This document shows positions 32,550-41,460 of a stretch of DNA of 64,000 nucleotides, in pieces. The notes under the pieces were generated by a model. It had not been told where the DNA came from and made no database searches. It worked only from the letters and a program-made list of their open reading frames with translations. The DNA comes from Nitrospira sp. Lineage in GTDB: Bacteria > Nitrospirota > Nitrospiria > Nitrospirales > Nitrospiraceae. Made by a program: the position numbers and the translations under genes. Numbering within the stretch: the stretch's first letter is position 1; each line of letters begins with the position of its first letter. The DNA lies in contig CP092079.1 in assembly GCA_022226955.1 (NCBI GenBank), positions 2,151,477-2,215,476 on the forward strand. The letters are read 5' to 3'.

Positions 32550-34235
32550 ATGGCTACGACTAACGACAAGCAAGTTATTTTTTCTCTCGTCAATGTCGGC
32601 AAAGTGTTTCCGCCGAAGAAGCAGGTGTTGCGCGAGATCTACCTCGGGTTTTACTACGGCGCGAAGATCGGCGTGCTCGGCTTGAACGGATCGGGCAAAA
32701 GCTCGCTGCTCAAGATCATTGCCGGCGTGGACCCGAATTACACCGGCGAAATTACCCGCTCCAAAGGCTACAGCATCGGGCTGCTCGAACAGGAGCCCCA
32801 GCTCGATCCGAACAAGACGGTGAAGGAAGTCGTCGAAGAGGGAAAGAAGGAACTGGTCGCGTTGCTCAAGGAATACGAAGACGTGAGCAACCAGATCGGA
32901 TCGGCCGATCCCGATACGATGGAAAAGCTGATCGACAAGCAGGCACAGATCCAGGAAAAGATCGAGGCGGCCAACGGGTGGGAGTTGGAAAGCGAACTCG
33001 ACGTCGCCATGGACGCGCTGCGCTGTCCTCCGGCGGATACGAAGGTGGGTGTGCTGTCCGGCGGCGAAAAACGCCGCGTCGCGCTCTGCCGCTTGATGAT
33101 CCAAGAGCCGGATATTCTCCTGCTCGACGAACCGACGAACCATCTGGACGCCGAATCCGTGCAATGGCTGGAGCAGCATCTCCAGCAATACAAGGGCACG
33201 GTCATCGCCGTTACGCACGATCGCTACTTTCTCGACAATGTCGCCGGGTGGATTCTGGAGCTGGATCGCGGCCACGGAATTCCCTTCCAGGGCAATTACA
33301 CCTCCTGGCTGGAGCAGAAGAAGGACCGGTTGGAGAAGGAAGAGAAGGCCGAGTCGAAGCGCCAGAGAACTTTGGAGCACGAGCTGGAATGGATTCGCAT
33401 GTCGCCGAAGGCGCGGCAGTCGAAGGGCAAGGCGCGCTTGAATCGGTATGAAGAGCTGGTCAATCAGAAGCAGGACCAGATTGCCGCCGATTTGGAAATC
33501 TATATTCCGCCGGGCCCGCGCCTGGGCGATGTGGTCATCGAAGCCAACGGCATCGGCAAGGCGTTCGGCGACAAGGTGCTCTATGAAAACGTGAATTTCA
33601 ATTTGCCCAAGGGCGGCATTGTCGGCGTGATCGGACCGAACGGCGCCGGCAAGACGACCATGTTCAAGATGATTCTCGGGAAAGAGAAGCCGGATTCCGG
33701 CGCGATTAAAATCGGCGAGACCGTGAAGCTCGGCTATGTGGATCAGGACCGCAGCCTCGATGGCGACAAGACGGTGTACGAAGTCATCTCCGACGGGCAG
33801 GACACGATCAAGCTCGGGAAGGTCGAAGTGAATGCCCGGGGCTATTGCGCCCGCTTCAACTTCGCCGGGACCGATCAGCAGAAGAAAGTGAAGGAGCTGT
33901 CCGGCGGCGAACGCAATCGCGTGCATCTGGCCCGCATGCTGAAAGAGGGCGCGAATCTCATCATCCTCGACGAGCCGACGAACGATCTCGATGTGAACAC
34001 GCTGCGCGCGCTCGAAGAGGGATTGGAAAGCTTCGCCGGTTGCGCGGTCGTCAGCAGTCACGACCGCTGGTTCCTCGACCGCCTGGCGACGCATATCATG
34101 GCGTTCGAAGGCGACAGCAAAGTCGTGTGGTTTGAAGGCAACTACAGCGATTATGAAGCGGACCGCAAGCGGCGCCTCGGCAAAGAAGCCGATCAACCGC
34201 ACCGGATCCGGTACCGGAAGCTGACTAGGAATTAA
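32550..34235 (+). CDS. ettA: Energy-dependent translational throttle protein EttA (ABC-F)
   Basis: EttA binds the ribosomal E site and gates the first elongation step according to the ATP/ADP ratio. It has two ABC domains and no membrane segments. Walker A motifs are [16 protein letters not shown] and [16 protein letters not shown]. The ABC signatures are [15 protein letters not shown] and [15 protein letters not shown], and the Walker B motifs are [16 protein letters not shown] and [16 protein letters not shown]. The linker ([20 protein letters not shown]) is the basic PtIM segment of EttA. An AGGAGG lies at 32532-32537. It abuts an ATG at 32538 and is 12 bases from the ATG at 32550, so the start is ambiguous by four codons. 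Length about 561 residues is normal. Confidence 0.96.
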   Translation: MATTNDKQVIFSLVNVGKVFPPKKQVLREIYLGFYYGAKIGVLGLNGSGKSSLLKIIAGVDPNYTGEITRSKGYSIGLLEQEPQLDPNKTVKEVVEEGKKELVALLKEYEDVSNQIGSADPDTMEKLIDKQAQIQEKIEAANGWELESELDVAMDALRCPPADTKVGVLSGGEKRRVALCRLMIQEPDILLLDEPTNHLDAESVQWLEQHLQQYKGTVIAVTHDRYFLDNVAGWILELDRGHGIPFQGNYTSWLEQKKDRLEKEEKAESKRQRTLEHELEWIRMSPKARQSKGKARLNRYEELVNQKQDQIAADLEIYIPPGPRLGDVVIEANGIGKAFGDKVLYENVNFNLPKGGIVGVIGPNGAGKTTMFKMILGKEKPDSGAIKIGETVKLGYVDQDRSLDGDKTVYEVISDGQDTIKLGKVEVNARGYCARFNFAGTDQQKKVKELSGGERNRVHLARMLKEGANLIILDEPTNDLDVNTLRALEEGLESFAGCAVVSSHDRWFLDRLATHIMAFEGDSKVVWFEGNYSDYEADRKRRLGKEADQPHRIRYRKLTRN

Positions 34236-34328
34236 TCTCGGCTCCCATCCGAACGGCCGGTGAGACCGTATTGCTAGAAGGATGGTTCGCGCGACGCACA
34301 ATCGTCTAGTCTTGAGGCCGGCGGGGCG

Positions 34329-35540
34329 ATGAATACCCCGTCGGCTATTCTCACGCTGTTCTTCCTTGGGCTTGCCGGCTGTGTATCGGCTGCGTCCAGT
34401 TCCCCCGCAACGGTTGCCCCTTCACCGACTCACGCCAATCAAGTACTCGACCAAGAAGTCCAGCGCGATGGCCGCTTCGTCGGCCTGGCTATTTCAGGCG
34501 GGGGCAGCCGCGCCGCCGTCTTCGGCGGAGCCGTGCTCCTGGAATTGCACCGACTCGGATTGTTGCAACAGGTCGATATGCTCTCGGCCGTGTCCGGCGG
34601 CGCGCTGCCTGCGGCCTATTACGCGCTGGATGGATATCGCGCCATCGATTTCGAGAATGGATTTATGGAGCGGGTAGGCTACGACTTTCAGCGCGAGATG
34701 CGCAATCGTTTCTTGTCGCCCGGCAACCTGCTCACATACTGGTTTACCGATGCGACAAAGTCGGACACCGTTGTGCAGGTGCTCGACGAACAACTCTTTC
34801 ACGGCGCGACCTATGCCGATCTCAATCCAGCTCGCCCCAAGCTGCTGCTGAATGCCACCAACGCGCTTACGGGCGATCCCTTCGTGATTTCGGACGAAAG
34901 CTTTGCAACGCTGTCGTCGCCGTTGACGTTGCTCCCGGTCGCTCGCGCGGTGTATATGTCCGCAGCCTATCCGGGGGTGTTCGATCCGGTCCTGTTAGCC
35001 TCATCGGCACCGGCGTCGCATCCAGATATCCTGGCCTCTGATGGCGGGTCCGCCGACAATCTTGGGGTCAAGACGTTGGTGAATCTGCTGGTGAAGGCGG
35101 ATCGGCGAGCGGCCCTGGCCGAACAGTTTCCCAAGGGTTGTCTGATCATTGCGGTCGATGCGACCCCGCGGATCGCGGGCGAAAAGGATCATCCCCTGTC
35201 GGCCTCGACGGTCTTGTTGAAAAGCCATCGCCGTGAGGTGCTGGAACGAGTCGGGATGATGGAGGATCGGCAAGACCGAGCCATGTTCAGTACATTTACG
35301 GTGAATGGAAACCAGAGCGCCTGCGCGTTTTGGCATCTCGCCCTGCGCCAGTTGCCGGACGAGGATCCGCTTGGAGTGAAAGTGACCAGAATCAAAACGA
35401 ATTTGGGATTGGACCAGGCCGATCAAGAGGCGCTGATTCGCGCAGCCCATCGACTCACGGAGCAGGGGATCGCGGCTCTTCGAGATGACGCGATCGGCCC
35501 TGCGTTCCTGCGTGAGCTCGGCAGCGCCAGCACTCGGTGA
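34329..35540 (+). CDS. Patatin-like phospholipase, predicted lipoprotein
   Basis: A signal peptide with lipobox (ILTLFFLGLAGCVSA) indicates an envelope lipoprotein of 403 residues. The patatin domain follows, with GLAISGGGSRAAVFGGAVLL (oxyanion, near 53-72), the nucleophile motif LSAVSGGALPAAYYAL (Ser near 88) and the catalytic Asp in LASDGGSADNLGVKTLVNLL (near 237). Patatins are Ser-Asp dyad lipid acyl hydrolases, and bacterial forms remodel or degrade phospholipids. The GXSXG motif reads AVSGG. The ATG is preceded by GAGGCCGGCGGGGCG. It lies between ettA and an SDR gene with modest gaps, probably as its own unit. Confidence 0.9.
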   Translation: MNTPSAILTLFFLGLAGCVSAASSSPATVAPSPTHANQVLDQEVQRDGRFVGLAISGGGSRAAVFGGAVLLELHRLGLLQQVDMLSAVSGGALPAAYYALDGYRAIDFENGFMERVGYDFQREMRNRFLSPGNLLTYWFTDATKSDTVVQVLDEQLFHGATYADLNPARPKLLLNATNALTGDPFVISDESFATLSSPLTLLPVARAVYMSAAYPGVFDPVLLASSAPASHPDILASDGGSADNLGVKTLVNLLVKADRRAALAEQFPKGCLIIAVDATPRIAGEKDHPLSASTVLLKSHRREVLERVGMMEDRQDRAMFSTFTVNGNQSACAFWHLALRQLPDEDPLGVKVTRIKTNLGLDQADQEALIRAAHRLTEQGIAALRDDAIGPAFLRELGSASTR

Positions 35541-35598
35541 GGAGTGAAACGGTGATGTCCATCGGCGCCGCGTATCGGGCTAAGGAGACGGAGTTGCC

Positions 35599-36474
35599 AT
35601 GAAGCCGATCGTGCTGGTCACTGGCGCTGCCGGTCTCATCGGCCAGTATCTGATGAAGAGCGCCGCGCGCTGGGCGCCAGCCTGGGAGGCGCGCGGTCTC
35701 ACTCGCCAGGAGGTCGATCTGACCGATGCCGTCCGGGTGCGCTCGCTGGTATCGTCGCTCAAACCGCAGGCGATTATTCACTGCGCGGCGCTGAGCCGGA
35801 CGAAAGATTGCGAGCAGGACCCGGCCCGAGCCCACCGCAATAATGTCGAAGCGACCGCGCGGCTGGCCGAGCTGGCCCGCGATATTCCGTTCATCTTCCT
35901 TTCAAGCGGAGAAGTGTTCGATGGTCGGCGCGGTTGGTACGTCGAGACGGATGAGGCCACGCCCATCAATGTCTATGGCCGGACGAAACTAGCAGCCGAA
36001 CAGGCGGTGCTGGCCAATCCGAACCATACGGCGGTGCGGATTGTCTTGACGGCCGGCACCTCTGCCGGGGGCGACCGGAGTTTTGTCGAAGACATGTCGC
36101 GCGCCGCCCGGTCTGGCGGAACCCTCTCGCTCTTTGCCGATGAGTACCGCTGCCCGCTTCCGGCGGGAGTCATTGCCAGAGCCCTATGGGAGTTGTTGGC
36201 GCAGCATCGGCCGGGGTTGTATCACTTGGGCGGCCGGGACCGGCTTTCACGGTGGGAGATTGGCGAAGCGCTACTGCCCTGGTATCCGGAACTGAAGGAT
36301 CGTCTTCTCTCAGGATCGTCGAAAGATTACCGCGGGTCTCCGCGGCCGGCGGATCTCTCTCTGAATTGCGACAAGCTGCAACGGCTTCTTTCCTTTTCGA
36401 TTCCTGGGTTCCGCTCCTGGCTGGCGAGTCGCGCGACAGGCGGGATCGATATATGGGACTATCCGCCGGCATAG
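35599..36474 (+). CDS. dTDP-4-dehydrorhamnose reductase-like SDR protein
   Basis: This 291-residue extended SDR has the Rossmann motif IVLVTGAAGLIGQYLM at its start and the catalytic tyrosine motif YGRTKLAAEQAVL (YxxxK near residue 128). The sequence DLTDAVRVRSLVSSLKPQAI and HCAALSRTKDCEQDPARAHR are typical of RfbD/RmlD-like proteins. These reduce a nucleotide-sugar or bind methionine adenosyltransferase (MAT2B type). No other rhamnose-pathway gene is in the window, so the substrate is uncertain. The ribosome site is TAAGGAGACGGAGTTGCC. It is followed 21 bases later by the DUF1295 membrane enzyme, perhaps in one operon. Confidence 0.8.
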   Translation: MKPIVLVTGAAGLIGQYLMKSAARWAPAWEARGLTRQEVDLTDAVRVRSLVSSLKPQAIIHCAALSRTKDCEQDPARAHRNNVEATARLAELARDIPFIFLSSGEVFDGRRGWYVETDEATPINVYGRTKLAAEQAVLANPNHTAVRIVLTAGTSAGGDRSFVEDMSRAARSGGTLSLFADEYRCPLPAGVIARALWELLAQHRPGLYHLGGRDRLSRWEIGEALLPWYPELKDRLLSGSSKDYRGSPRPADLSLNCDKLQRLLSFSIPGFRSWLASRATGGIDIWDYPPA

Positions 36475-36495
36475 GTCCTCGTTCGTGAGGGTGCA

Positions 36496-37314
36496 ATGGC
36501 TCATGATCCGCTCACGCTGCTTCTGTGGGCTTGGGCCTCGATGGCGGCCTGGATGGCGCTATTGTGGCTGGTCGAGCGCGTCCGGCGCAATGCGTCGCTG
36601 GCGGATGTCGGCTGGTGTGCCGGCCTCGTTGTCGTCGTGGCGGGCTATGCTTGGTTCGCAACCGGCGAAGCAGAGCGGAAGATTCTGCTAGTGGTCATGG
36701 CGTCGGTCTATGGTTTGCGCCTAGGCGGATATATTCTCTTCAACCGGGTAATCGGCAAGACGGAAGATCGACGCTATCAACGCCTGCGGCATTTGTGGCG
36801 CTTGGATGAGCCGTTCCGGATGTTCGGGTTCTTTCAACTGCAAGCCGCCGCGGTCGTGCTGTTTTCACTTCCTTTTCTCGCGGTGATGCAGAATCCGAGG
36901 CCGCCGTTCAGCCTATGGGAGCTGGCGGGTGTGCTGGTCTGGATGATCGGCATCGCCGGTGAGTCGCTGGCGGATCGACAGCTGGCTCGGTTTCGCGCGA
37001 AGCCCTGGAACCATGACCGGGTGTGCCGCGATGGACTCTGGTTCTTCTCACGCCATCCAAACTATTTTTTCGAATGGGTTCACTGGTGGGCCTATGTGGC
37101 GATGGCTGTCGGCAGCCCAGGCTGGCTTCTCACCTGGATTGGTCCACTGGTCATGGGGATCGCTCTAGTCAAAATCACCGGCATCCCCTGGGCGGAAGAG
37201 CAAGCGCTTCGAGCCAGGGGGGAAGAATATCGCCGCTATCAAGCCACGACGAACGCCTTTTTCCCTTGGTGGCCGAAGTCCGGTCACTCCTCGTCTGCGC
37301 CGTTCAAAAATTGA
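36496..37314 (+). CDS. DUF1295 / steroid 5-alpha-reductase-like membrane protein
   Basis: A 272-residue protein with several membrane helices and a C-terminal isoprenylcysteine-methyltransferase/steroid-reductase-like signature. The diagnostic region is FRAKPWNHDRVCRDGLWFFS followed by RHPNYFFEWVHWWAYVAMAV, with conserved Arg-His-Pro-Asn-Tyr. The start is supported by GAGGGTGCA. DUF1295 members are predicted NADPH-dependent reductases or methyltransferases of lipid substrates in the inner membrane. The 3' end overlaps the convergent PilZ gene by 31 bases (37284-37314). Neighbouring genes do not define a substrate. Confidence 0.88.
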   Translation: MAHDPLTLLLWAWASMAAWMALLWLVERVRRNASLADVGWCAGLVVVVAGYAWFATGEAERKILLVVMASVYGLRLGGYILFNRVIGKTEDRRYQRLRHLWRLDEPFRMFGFFQLQAAAVVLFSLPFLAVMQNPRPPFSLWELAGVLVWMIGIAGESLADRQLARFRAKPWNHDRVCRDGLWFFSRHPNYFFEWVHWWAYVAMAVGSPGWLLTWIGPLVMGIALVKITGIPWAEEQALRARGEEYRRYQATTNAFFPWWPKSGHSSSAPFKN

Positions 37315-37613
37315 TCGAGCCGGCTCTTCGCGGCTTCATCGATGAGCGACACTTTCCATCCAGTCGTAGTACCGTCCGCCCAGCAAACGGTCGCCATATT
37401 CACAATCATATATTTGCAGGCGTTCCGATCCGGCAGCGCCAGGTAGACCGTCATTTCCGATCCGGCGGGAATGGGATGTTTCACGCTGGCGCGCCAGCCC
37501 GTTTCTGAAAGATCCCAGATCTTTCCTTGTTGCAGAGTGCCGTTCCAAAAGTAGAGAAAGGCGCATTGGGTGGACCGGCGGTCCGCATTGCGCACGCTGT
37601 ATGTCTTCGTCAT
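37284..37613 (-). CDS. PilZ-domain-like protein
   Basis: The 109-residue protein looks like a stand-alone PilZ domain. RNADRRSTQCAFLYFW carries the RxxxR-type motif in altered form, and GKIWDLSETGWRASVKHPIP carries the (D/N)xSxxG motif, with VCWADGTTTGWKVSLIDEAA near the end. PilZ domains bind cyclic-di-GMP and control motility, exopolysaccharide or gene expression. Because the first motif reads RNADRR, c-di-GMP binding is plausible but not certain. GGAGGATGTC precedes the ATG. The 3' end overlaps the DUF1295 gene on the other strand. A second PilZ protein lies at 46061-46420. Confidence 0.72.
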   Translation of the reverse strand: MTKTYSVRNADRRSTQCAFLYFWNGTLQQGKIWDLSETGWRASVKHPIPAGSEMTVYLALPDRNACKYMIVNMATVCWADGTTTGWKVSLIDEAAKSRLDQFLNGADEE

Positions 37614-37754
37614 GACATCCTCCTCGCCGAGTTACGAGCCCGCCGCCATCGACTGTCAGCTGAGTGTACCCTCGGATCGGTTATGCGGCGCGCCCCGAAA
37701 GGGGGGGATCGAAGGCCTCAGAAGAGGGGAAGGCAAGAGAAAGAAGCCGGCCGG

Positions 37755-37979
37755 TTATTGGCCGGTATTCAATTGGGCCAGACGGGCCCGGGCGAGATCC
37801 GCCTGCTTGCTGGATGGATAAAGGCGGACAATGTCGTCGTAGAGCTGCTTGGCGTGGGGGAGATTCATTTGCCGTTCTTCGAACTCGGCGGTTTCCAGTA
37901 GCTCTGCGGCTTTATCGCCCGAGCAGCTCAACAACAGACCGCAGAAGAGGGCGCCGAGTAGCACGCGTGTCACGATCAT
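37755..37979 (-). CDS. Small lipoprotein with a TPR-like helix pair
   Basis: The 74-residue protein starts with a lipoprotein signal (MIVTRVLLGALFCGLLLSCS, lipobox LLLSC), so it should be membrane-anchored in the envelope. The mature part has one TPR-like helix pair, AAELLETAEFEERQMNLPHA followed by KQLYDDIVRLYPSSKQADLA, similar to a single repeat of BamD or YbgF/CpoB. It is much shorter than these proteins, so it is not a full BamD. It lies 22 bases downstream of the HTH/zinc-ribbon gene on the same strand. A scaffold or complex-binding role is only a guess. Confidence 0.7.
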   Translation of the reverse strand: MIVTRVLLGALFCGLLLSCSGDKAAELLETAEFEERQMNLPHAKQLYDDIVRLYPSSKQADLARARLAQLNTGQ

Positions 37980-38001
37980 CCTGTTCCTTTCTCGCCGCAG
38001 G

Positions 38002-38346
38002 CTATCGAGCTGCGGTGGTCTTGGCGGTCCGGCCGGCCGGCGGCTCCACGGGATCGATGCCGTACCGCGGCGCGGCGATATCTTCGCTGTGGCACTGAGG
38101 GCAGCGGCTGGGCCTGGTGAGCCGCCGGCGGTCGCGAAAGACGAACTCGCAATCCTGGCAGCGCGACGGCTCCAGAATGAAGCAACGGGTTTTGTCGTGC
38201 GCGACGGATTTCACGACATGTTCGAGATGATCCTCAACCTGCCGTTCGGGAATGCCAAGCATCTGGGCCAGCTGGTGTGTGGCCAGACGGGTGCCGGTCA
38301 ATAATTCGACCATGCGCTGGCGGGGCGTGCGGGCCGGAACGAGCAT
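38002..38346 (-). CDS. HTH and zinc-ribbon transcriptional regulator (COG3357-like)
   Basis: The 114-residue protein combines a winged-helix-like segment, RQRMVELLTGTRLATHQLAQ followed by MLGIPERQVEDHLEHVVKSV, with a zinc ribbon: CFILEPSRCQDCEFVFRDRR then TRPSRCPQCHSEDIAAPRYG. The four cysteines CxxC...CxxC form the metal site. This fits predicted archaeal/bacterial regulators of the HTH plus Zn-ribbon type. The reading frame extends upstream to 38499, but the start at 38346 matches the family length and avoids overlap with tldD. A GGAGG lies 14 bases away, so an alternative start within the upstream frame is possible. It is divergent from tldD, which it might regulate. Confidence 0.7.
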   Translation of the reverse strand: MLVPARTPRQRMVELLTGTRLATHQLAQMLGIPERQVEDHLEHVVKSVAHDKTRCFILEPSRCQDCEFVFRDRRRLTRPSRCPQCHSEDIAAPRYGIDPVEPPAGRTAKTTAAR

Positions 38347-38441
38347 GGGGGCATCGTAATCCTCCGGCAACGGAAAGCCAAGCTGGGCGCCGCGGGAAAC
38401 CCTGCCTTGCACCGCGGCTGAGAGTTTGACAGGATGATGGT

Positions 38442-39899
38442 ATGCCCACACCGAGCTGGCAAGATTTCGCCGACCTTGCGCTGAAGCGCATCGCGTCATC
38501 CGGCGCCGAATACGGCGACATTCGCATCGTTCACAGCACGGCTCAGACCGTCAGAGGCGAAGACCGGCGCATCGCATCGATTCGGGATGCCGACGACGTT
38601 GGGTTCGGCGTGCGCGTGTTGTATCGCGGAGGGTGGGGGTTCGCGGCCAGTTCGATTCTTTCGCTCGAAGAAGTGCCGCGAGTCGCCGACTTGGCGGTCG
38701 AGATCGCCAAAGGCTCCGCCTCCATCGCCATCGACCAGGTCGTGCTCGCCAGGGAGCCGGTCCATCGCGATCGTGTCGTCACGCCGGTCCGCATCGATCC
38801 GTTCACGGTTCCGCTTAGGCAGAAAGCCGACCTGCTCTTGGCGACCATGGAGGCGCTTCAGGCGCAATCCGGAGTCGTCCGCAGCGCGGCCGAGCTCTGG
38901 GCGCACCGGGATCGCAAGCTCTTTGCCTCGACCGAAGGAACCAGATTGGAGTTCGACCTGATGGCGTCGAGCGGGGAATGTACGGCGACGGCGCTTTCCG
39001 ACGGGCGATTTGCGAGCCGGTCTTTCAATACGCCGCAGTTGCGGCGCGGCTATGAATCGATCGAAGAGGCCGAGTTTTTGACACAGGCGCCGCGCGTGGC
39101 TCGGGAGGCGGTCGAAAAGGTGCAAGCGCCGGCCGTAGATGCGGGGGCCTACGATCTCGTGTTGGATCCGGAGCATCTCTCGTTGACCATGCATGAATCC
39201 TGCGGCCATCCCAGCGAACTGGACCGGGCGCTCGGGTATGAAGCGAATTATGCGGGCACCAGTTTTTTGACGACCGATAAGCTTGGCATGTTTCGCTACG
39301 GTTCGCCGCAGGTCACGCTGGTGGCCGACAATACGGAGCCGGAGACGCTGGCGGCCACCGGATACGATGACGACGGCGTGGCTTGCCAGAAATGGGACAT
39401 CGTACGCGAGGGGATCTTCACCGGATATTGCACGAATCGGGAAGTCGCGCCGAAAATCGGCGCGGCGCGCTCGCGCGGCTCGAACCGCGCGGATAGCTGG
39501 GGAACGGTGCCGATCGTGCGCATCGCCAACATCGGCCTGGAGCCTGGGCAGGCAACGGTCGACCAGCTGCTCGCCGATGTGCGGCGCGGGATCTATATCG
39601 AAGGCCACGGTTCCTATAGCATCGACCAGCGCCGCTACAATTTTCAGTTTGGCGGGGATGCCTTCTGGCTGATCGAGAATGGCCGGCGCACTCACATGCT
39701 GCGCGATGTGATCTATCACGGCATCACGCCGGAGTTTTGGAACAGCTGCGACGGCGTGGCCGACCGGTCGCATCGTCAGCGGTATGGGTTTATTACCTGT
39801 GGCAAAGGCCAGCCGGGGCAATCGGGCTGGATGACCCATGCGGCATCGCATGCGCGCTTCCGCAACATTCAGGTCATTCGGGGCGAGGGACGATCATGA
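38442..39899 (+). CDS. tldD: Metalloprotease TldD
   Basis: TldD forms a heterodimer with TldE (PmbA), degrading or maturing small peptides such as microcin B17 or CcdA. The 485 residues show the TldD zinc site HESCGHPSELDRALG (near 250-265), with the first His and Glu and the second His as metal ligands. Other family segments are EYGDIRIVHSTAQTVRGEDR near the N-terminus, and TNREVAPKIGAARSRGSNRA. The start at 38442 has AGGATGATGG upstream. The tldE gene overlaps its stop by ATGA, so the two subunits are translationally coupled. The divergent HTH/Zn-ribbon gene shares the upstream region. Confidence 0.93.
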   Translation: MPTPSWQDFADLALKRIASSGAEYGDIRIVHSTAQTVRGEDRRIASIRDADDVGFGVRVLYRGGWGFAASSILSLEEVPRVADLAVEIAKGSASIAIDQVVLAREPVHRDRVVTPVRIDPFTVPLRQKADLLLATMEALQAQSGVVRSAAELWAHRDRKLFASTEGTRLEFDLMASSGECTATALSDGRFASRSFNTPQLRRGYESIEEAEFLTQAPRVAREAVEKVQAPAVDAGAYDLVLDPEHLSLTMHESCGHPSELDRALGYEANYAGTSFLTTDKLGMFRYGSPQVTLVADNTEPETLAATGYDDDGVACQKWDIVREGIFTGYCTNREVAPKIGAARSRGSNRADSWGTVPIVRIANIGLEPGQATVDQLLADVRRGIYIEGHGSYSIDQRRYNFQFGGDAFWLIENGRRTHMLRDVIYHGITPEFWNSCDGVADRSHRQRYGFITCGKGQPGQSGWMTHAASHARFRNIQVIRGEGRS

Positions 39900-41239
39900 C
39901 CGCCACTAGCGCCAAGCCTTGGCCGAAGATGACCAGCCGCGAAGAATTTCAATTTATCGCCGAACAGGTCCTGAAATGCTCGGCGGCGGATCACACCTTG
40001 GTGGCGCTCCACGATCAGGATGGCGGCACCGCGCGGTTCGCCAACAACCAGATTATCCAAAATGTGAATGCGCGCCGGGGGAGCCTCGTGGTGACGGTGG
40101 CGTTCGGCACAAGACAGGGGACGGCGACGACGACGGATTTCACGGCCGGCGCGCTGCGCGAGACCGTCAAGCGAGCCGAGGCGATTGCGCGCCTGTCTCC
40201 GGAAGATCCGGAGTACCTGCCGCCGGCCGGGCCGCAAGTCTACAATTCCTGTCCGGCGGCGCGCGATGAAACTCTGAACGCCGGCCCGGCGGTGCGTTTG
40301 GAATATGCCAACGAAGCCATCGGCCAATGCCGCATGGAGAATCTGTCGGCGGCGGGCATCGTCTCCTCCTCCCGCGCGTCGGTCGGCGTGGCGGCTGGCA
40401 CCGGCCTGCTCGCGTTTGAAGAGCGGACCGAGGCGCGGTTCAGCATCACGGTGCAAGCCGGAGACGCCACTGGCTGGGCCTCGTCGGCGCATCGCTCCAT
40501 CGACCGGTTGAAAGTCCAGGAGCGCACGCTGTCCGCAATCCACAAAGCCACGCTCGGCGTCGAGCCCCAAGAATTGCCGCCCGGCCGGTATCGCGTGATC
40601 CTCGAACCGGCGGCAGTGGCCGGCCTGTGGTCATGGATTGTCTGGATGCTGGACGCGAAATCCTCTCTGAAAGGCACGAGCCCCTTTGCCGGCAAGTTGA
40701 AAAAACGGATTCTGGATGCCGGCCTGTCGCTGGAGAATTGTCCAGGGCACGCCGATCTGCTCGGCGTCGGCTTTACGGCCGACGGGCTGCCATCCACGAT
40801 CACGCCATGGATTCATCACGGTGTCTTGCTGCAACTGCGCTATGACCGGTTTACGGCGCAGGCGGAACGGATCAACCCGATTCCGACGATCGAGGCGCCC
40901 CGCCTGTCGCTCGCCGGCGCGCCGGCCAGCTCGCTGGCGCAGCTCATCAAATCGACCGCCCGGGCGATTCTTGTGACGAATTTCTGGTATCTGCGCACCG
41001 TGAATCCGACCGATCTCACACTGACCGGCATGACGCGGGACGGAACATTTTTGATCGAGAACGGGGAGATCGTGTCCGCCGTCAAAAACTTCCGGTTTCA
41101 TGAGAGTCCCCTGCGGGCGTTCCGGCATGTCGAAGCCTGGACGGCGCCGATGGAAGCGGTGACCGCTGAAACGGGAAAGATGCTGGTGCCCGCCGTCGTC
41201 CTGCCGGAGTTTCATTTCTCCAGCGTCACGAGATTCTAG
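39896..41239 (+). CDS. tldE: TldE/PmbA-type subunit of the TldD/E protease
   Basis: The 447-residue partner subunit has the PmbA/TldE fold but lacks the HExxxH zinc motif, as is normal. Family-like parts are NNQIIQNVNARRGSLVVTVA, then SAAGIVSSSRASVGVAAGTG and VILEPAAVAGLWSWIVWMLD, and the ending TGKMLVPAVVLPEFHFSSVT. The true start is the ATG at 39896, overlapping the tldD stop; an open frame reaching back to 39737 is only tldD shadow. The overlapping coupling ensures equal subunit amounts. No peptide precursor gene is nearby. The product may be a general peptide-turnover protease. Confidence 0.92.
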   Translation: MTATSAKPWPKMTSREEFQFIAEQVLKCSAADHTLVALHDQDGGTARFANNQIIQNVNARRGSLVVTVAFGTRQGTATTTDFTAGALRETVKRAEAIARLSPEDPEYLPPAGPQVYNSCPAARDETLNAGPAVRLEYANEAIGQCRMENLSAAGIVSSSRASVGVAAGTGLLAFEERTEARFSITVQAGDATGWASSAHRSIDRLKVQERTLSAIHKATLGVEPQELPPGRYRVILEPAAVAGLWSWIVWMLDAKSSLKGTSPFAGKLKKRILDAGLSLENCPGHADLLGVGFTADGLPSTITPWIHHGVLLQLRYDRFTAQAERINPIPTIEAPRLSLAGAPASSLAQLIKSTARAILVTNFWYLRTVNPTDLTLTGMTRDGTFLIENGEIVSAVKNFRFHESPLRAFRHVEAWTAPMEAVTAETGKMLVPAVVLPEFHFSSVTRF

Positions 41240-41293
41240 GCCTCAGGCGCTCCGATTGTGGTGCGCATCCCCGCATCTTGTTTGGAAAAAGGG

Positions 41294-41322
41294 TTGACTC
41301 ACCTGCATGGTCGGAGTAGACA
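41294..41322 (+). promoter_or_regulatory. Possible sigma-70-type promoter before the 41461 gene
   Basis: TTGACT at 41294-41299 and TAGACA at 41317-41322 are separated by 17 bases. The surrounding gene-free stretch runs 41240-41460, and no other structure is visible there. The minus-10 match is imperfect. Confidence 0.3.
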
Positions 41323-41460
41323 AGTACGTAGTGGTTCGGAGTTCTGGTTTCGCCCCTGTTTGCGCCCGCATGATATTCGAGTTCCCTCGGCCAGATCGCC
41401 GGATTCCACTGTACGATGTGCTGCGGTCTGGAAAGGGAATTTGATAGAGGAGGTTCCGCT

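Noticed and set aside
32403..34301. 632-codon minus-strand frame opposite ettA
   Set aside because: It is antisense to an unambiguous ABC-F gene and has repetitive hydrophobic-charged shadow sequence.
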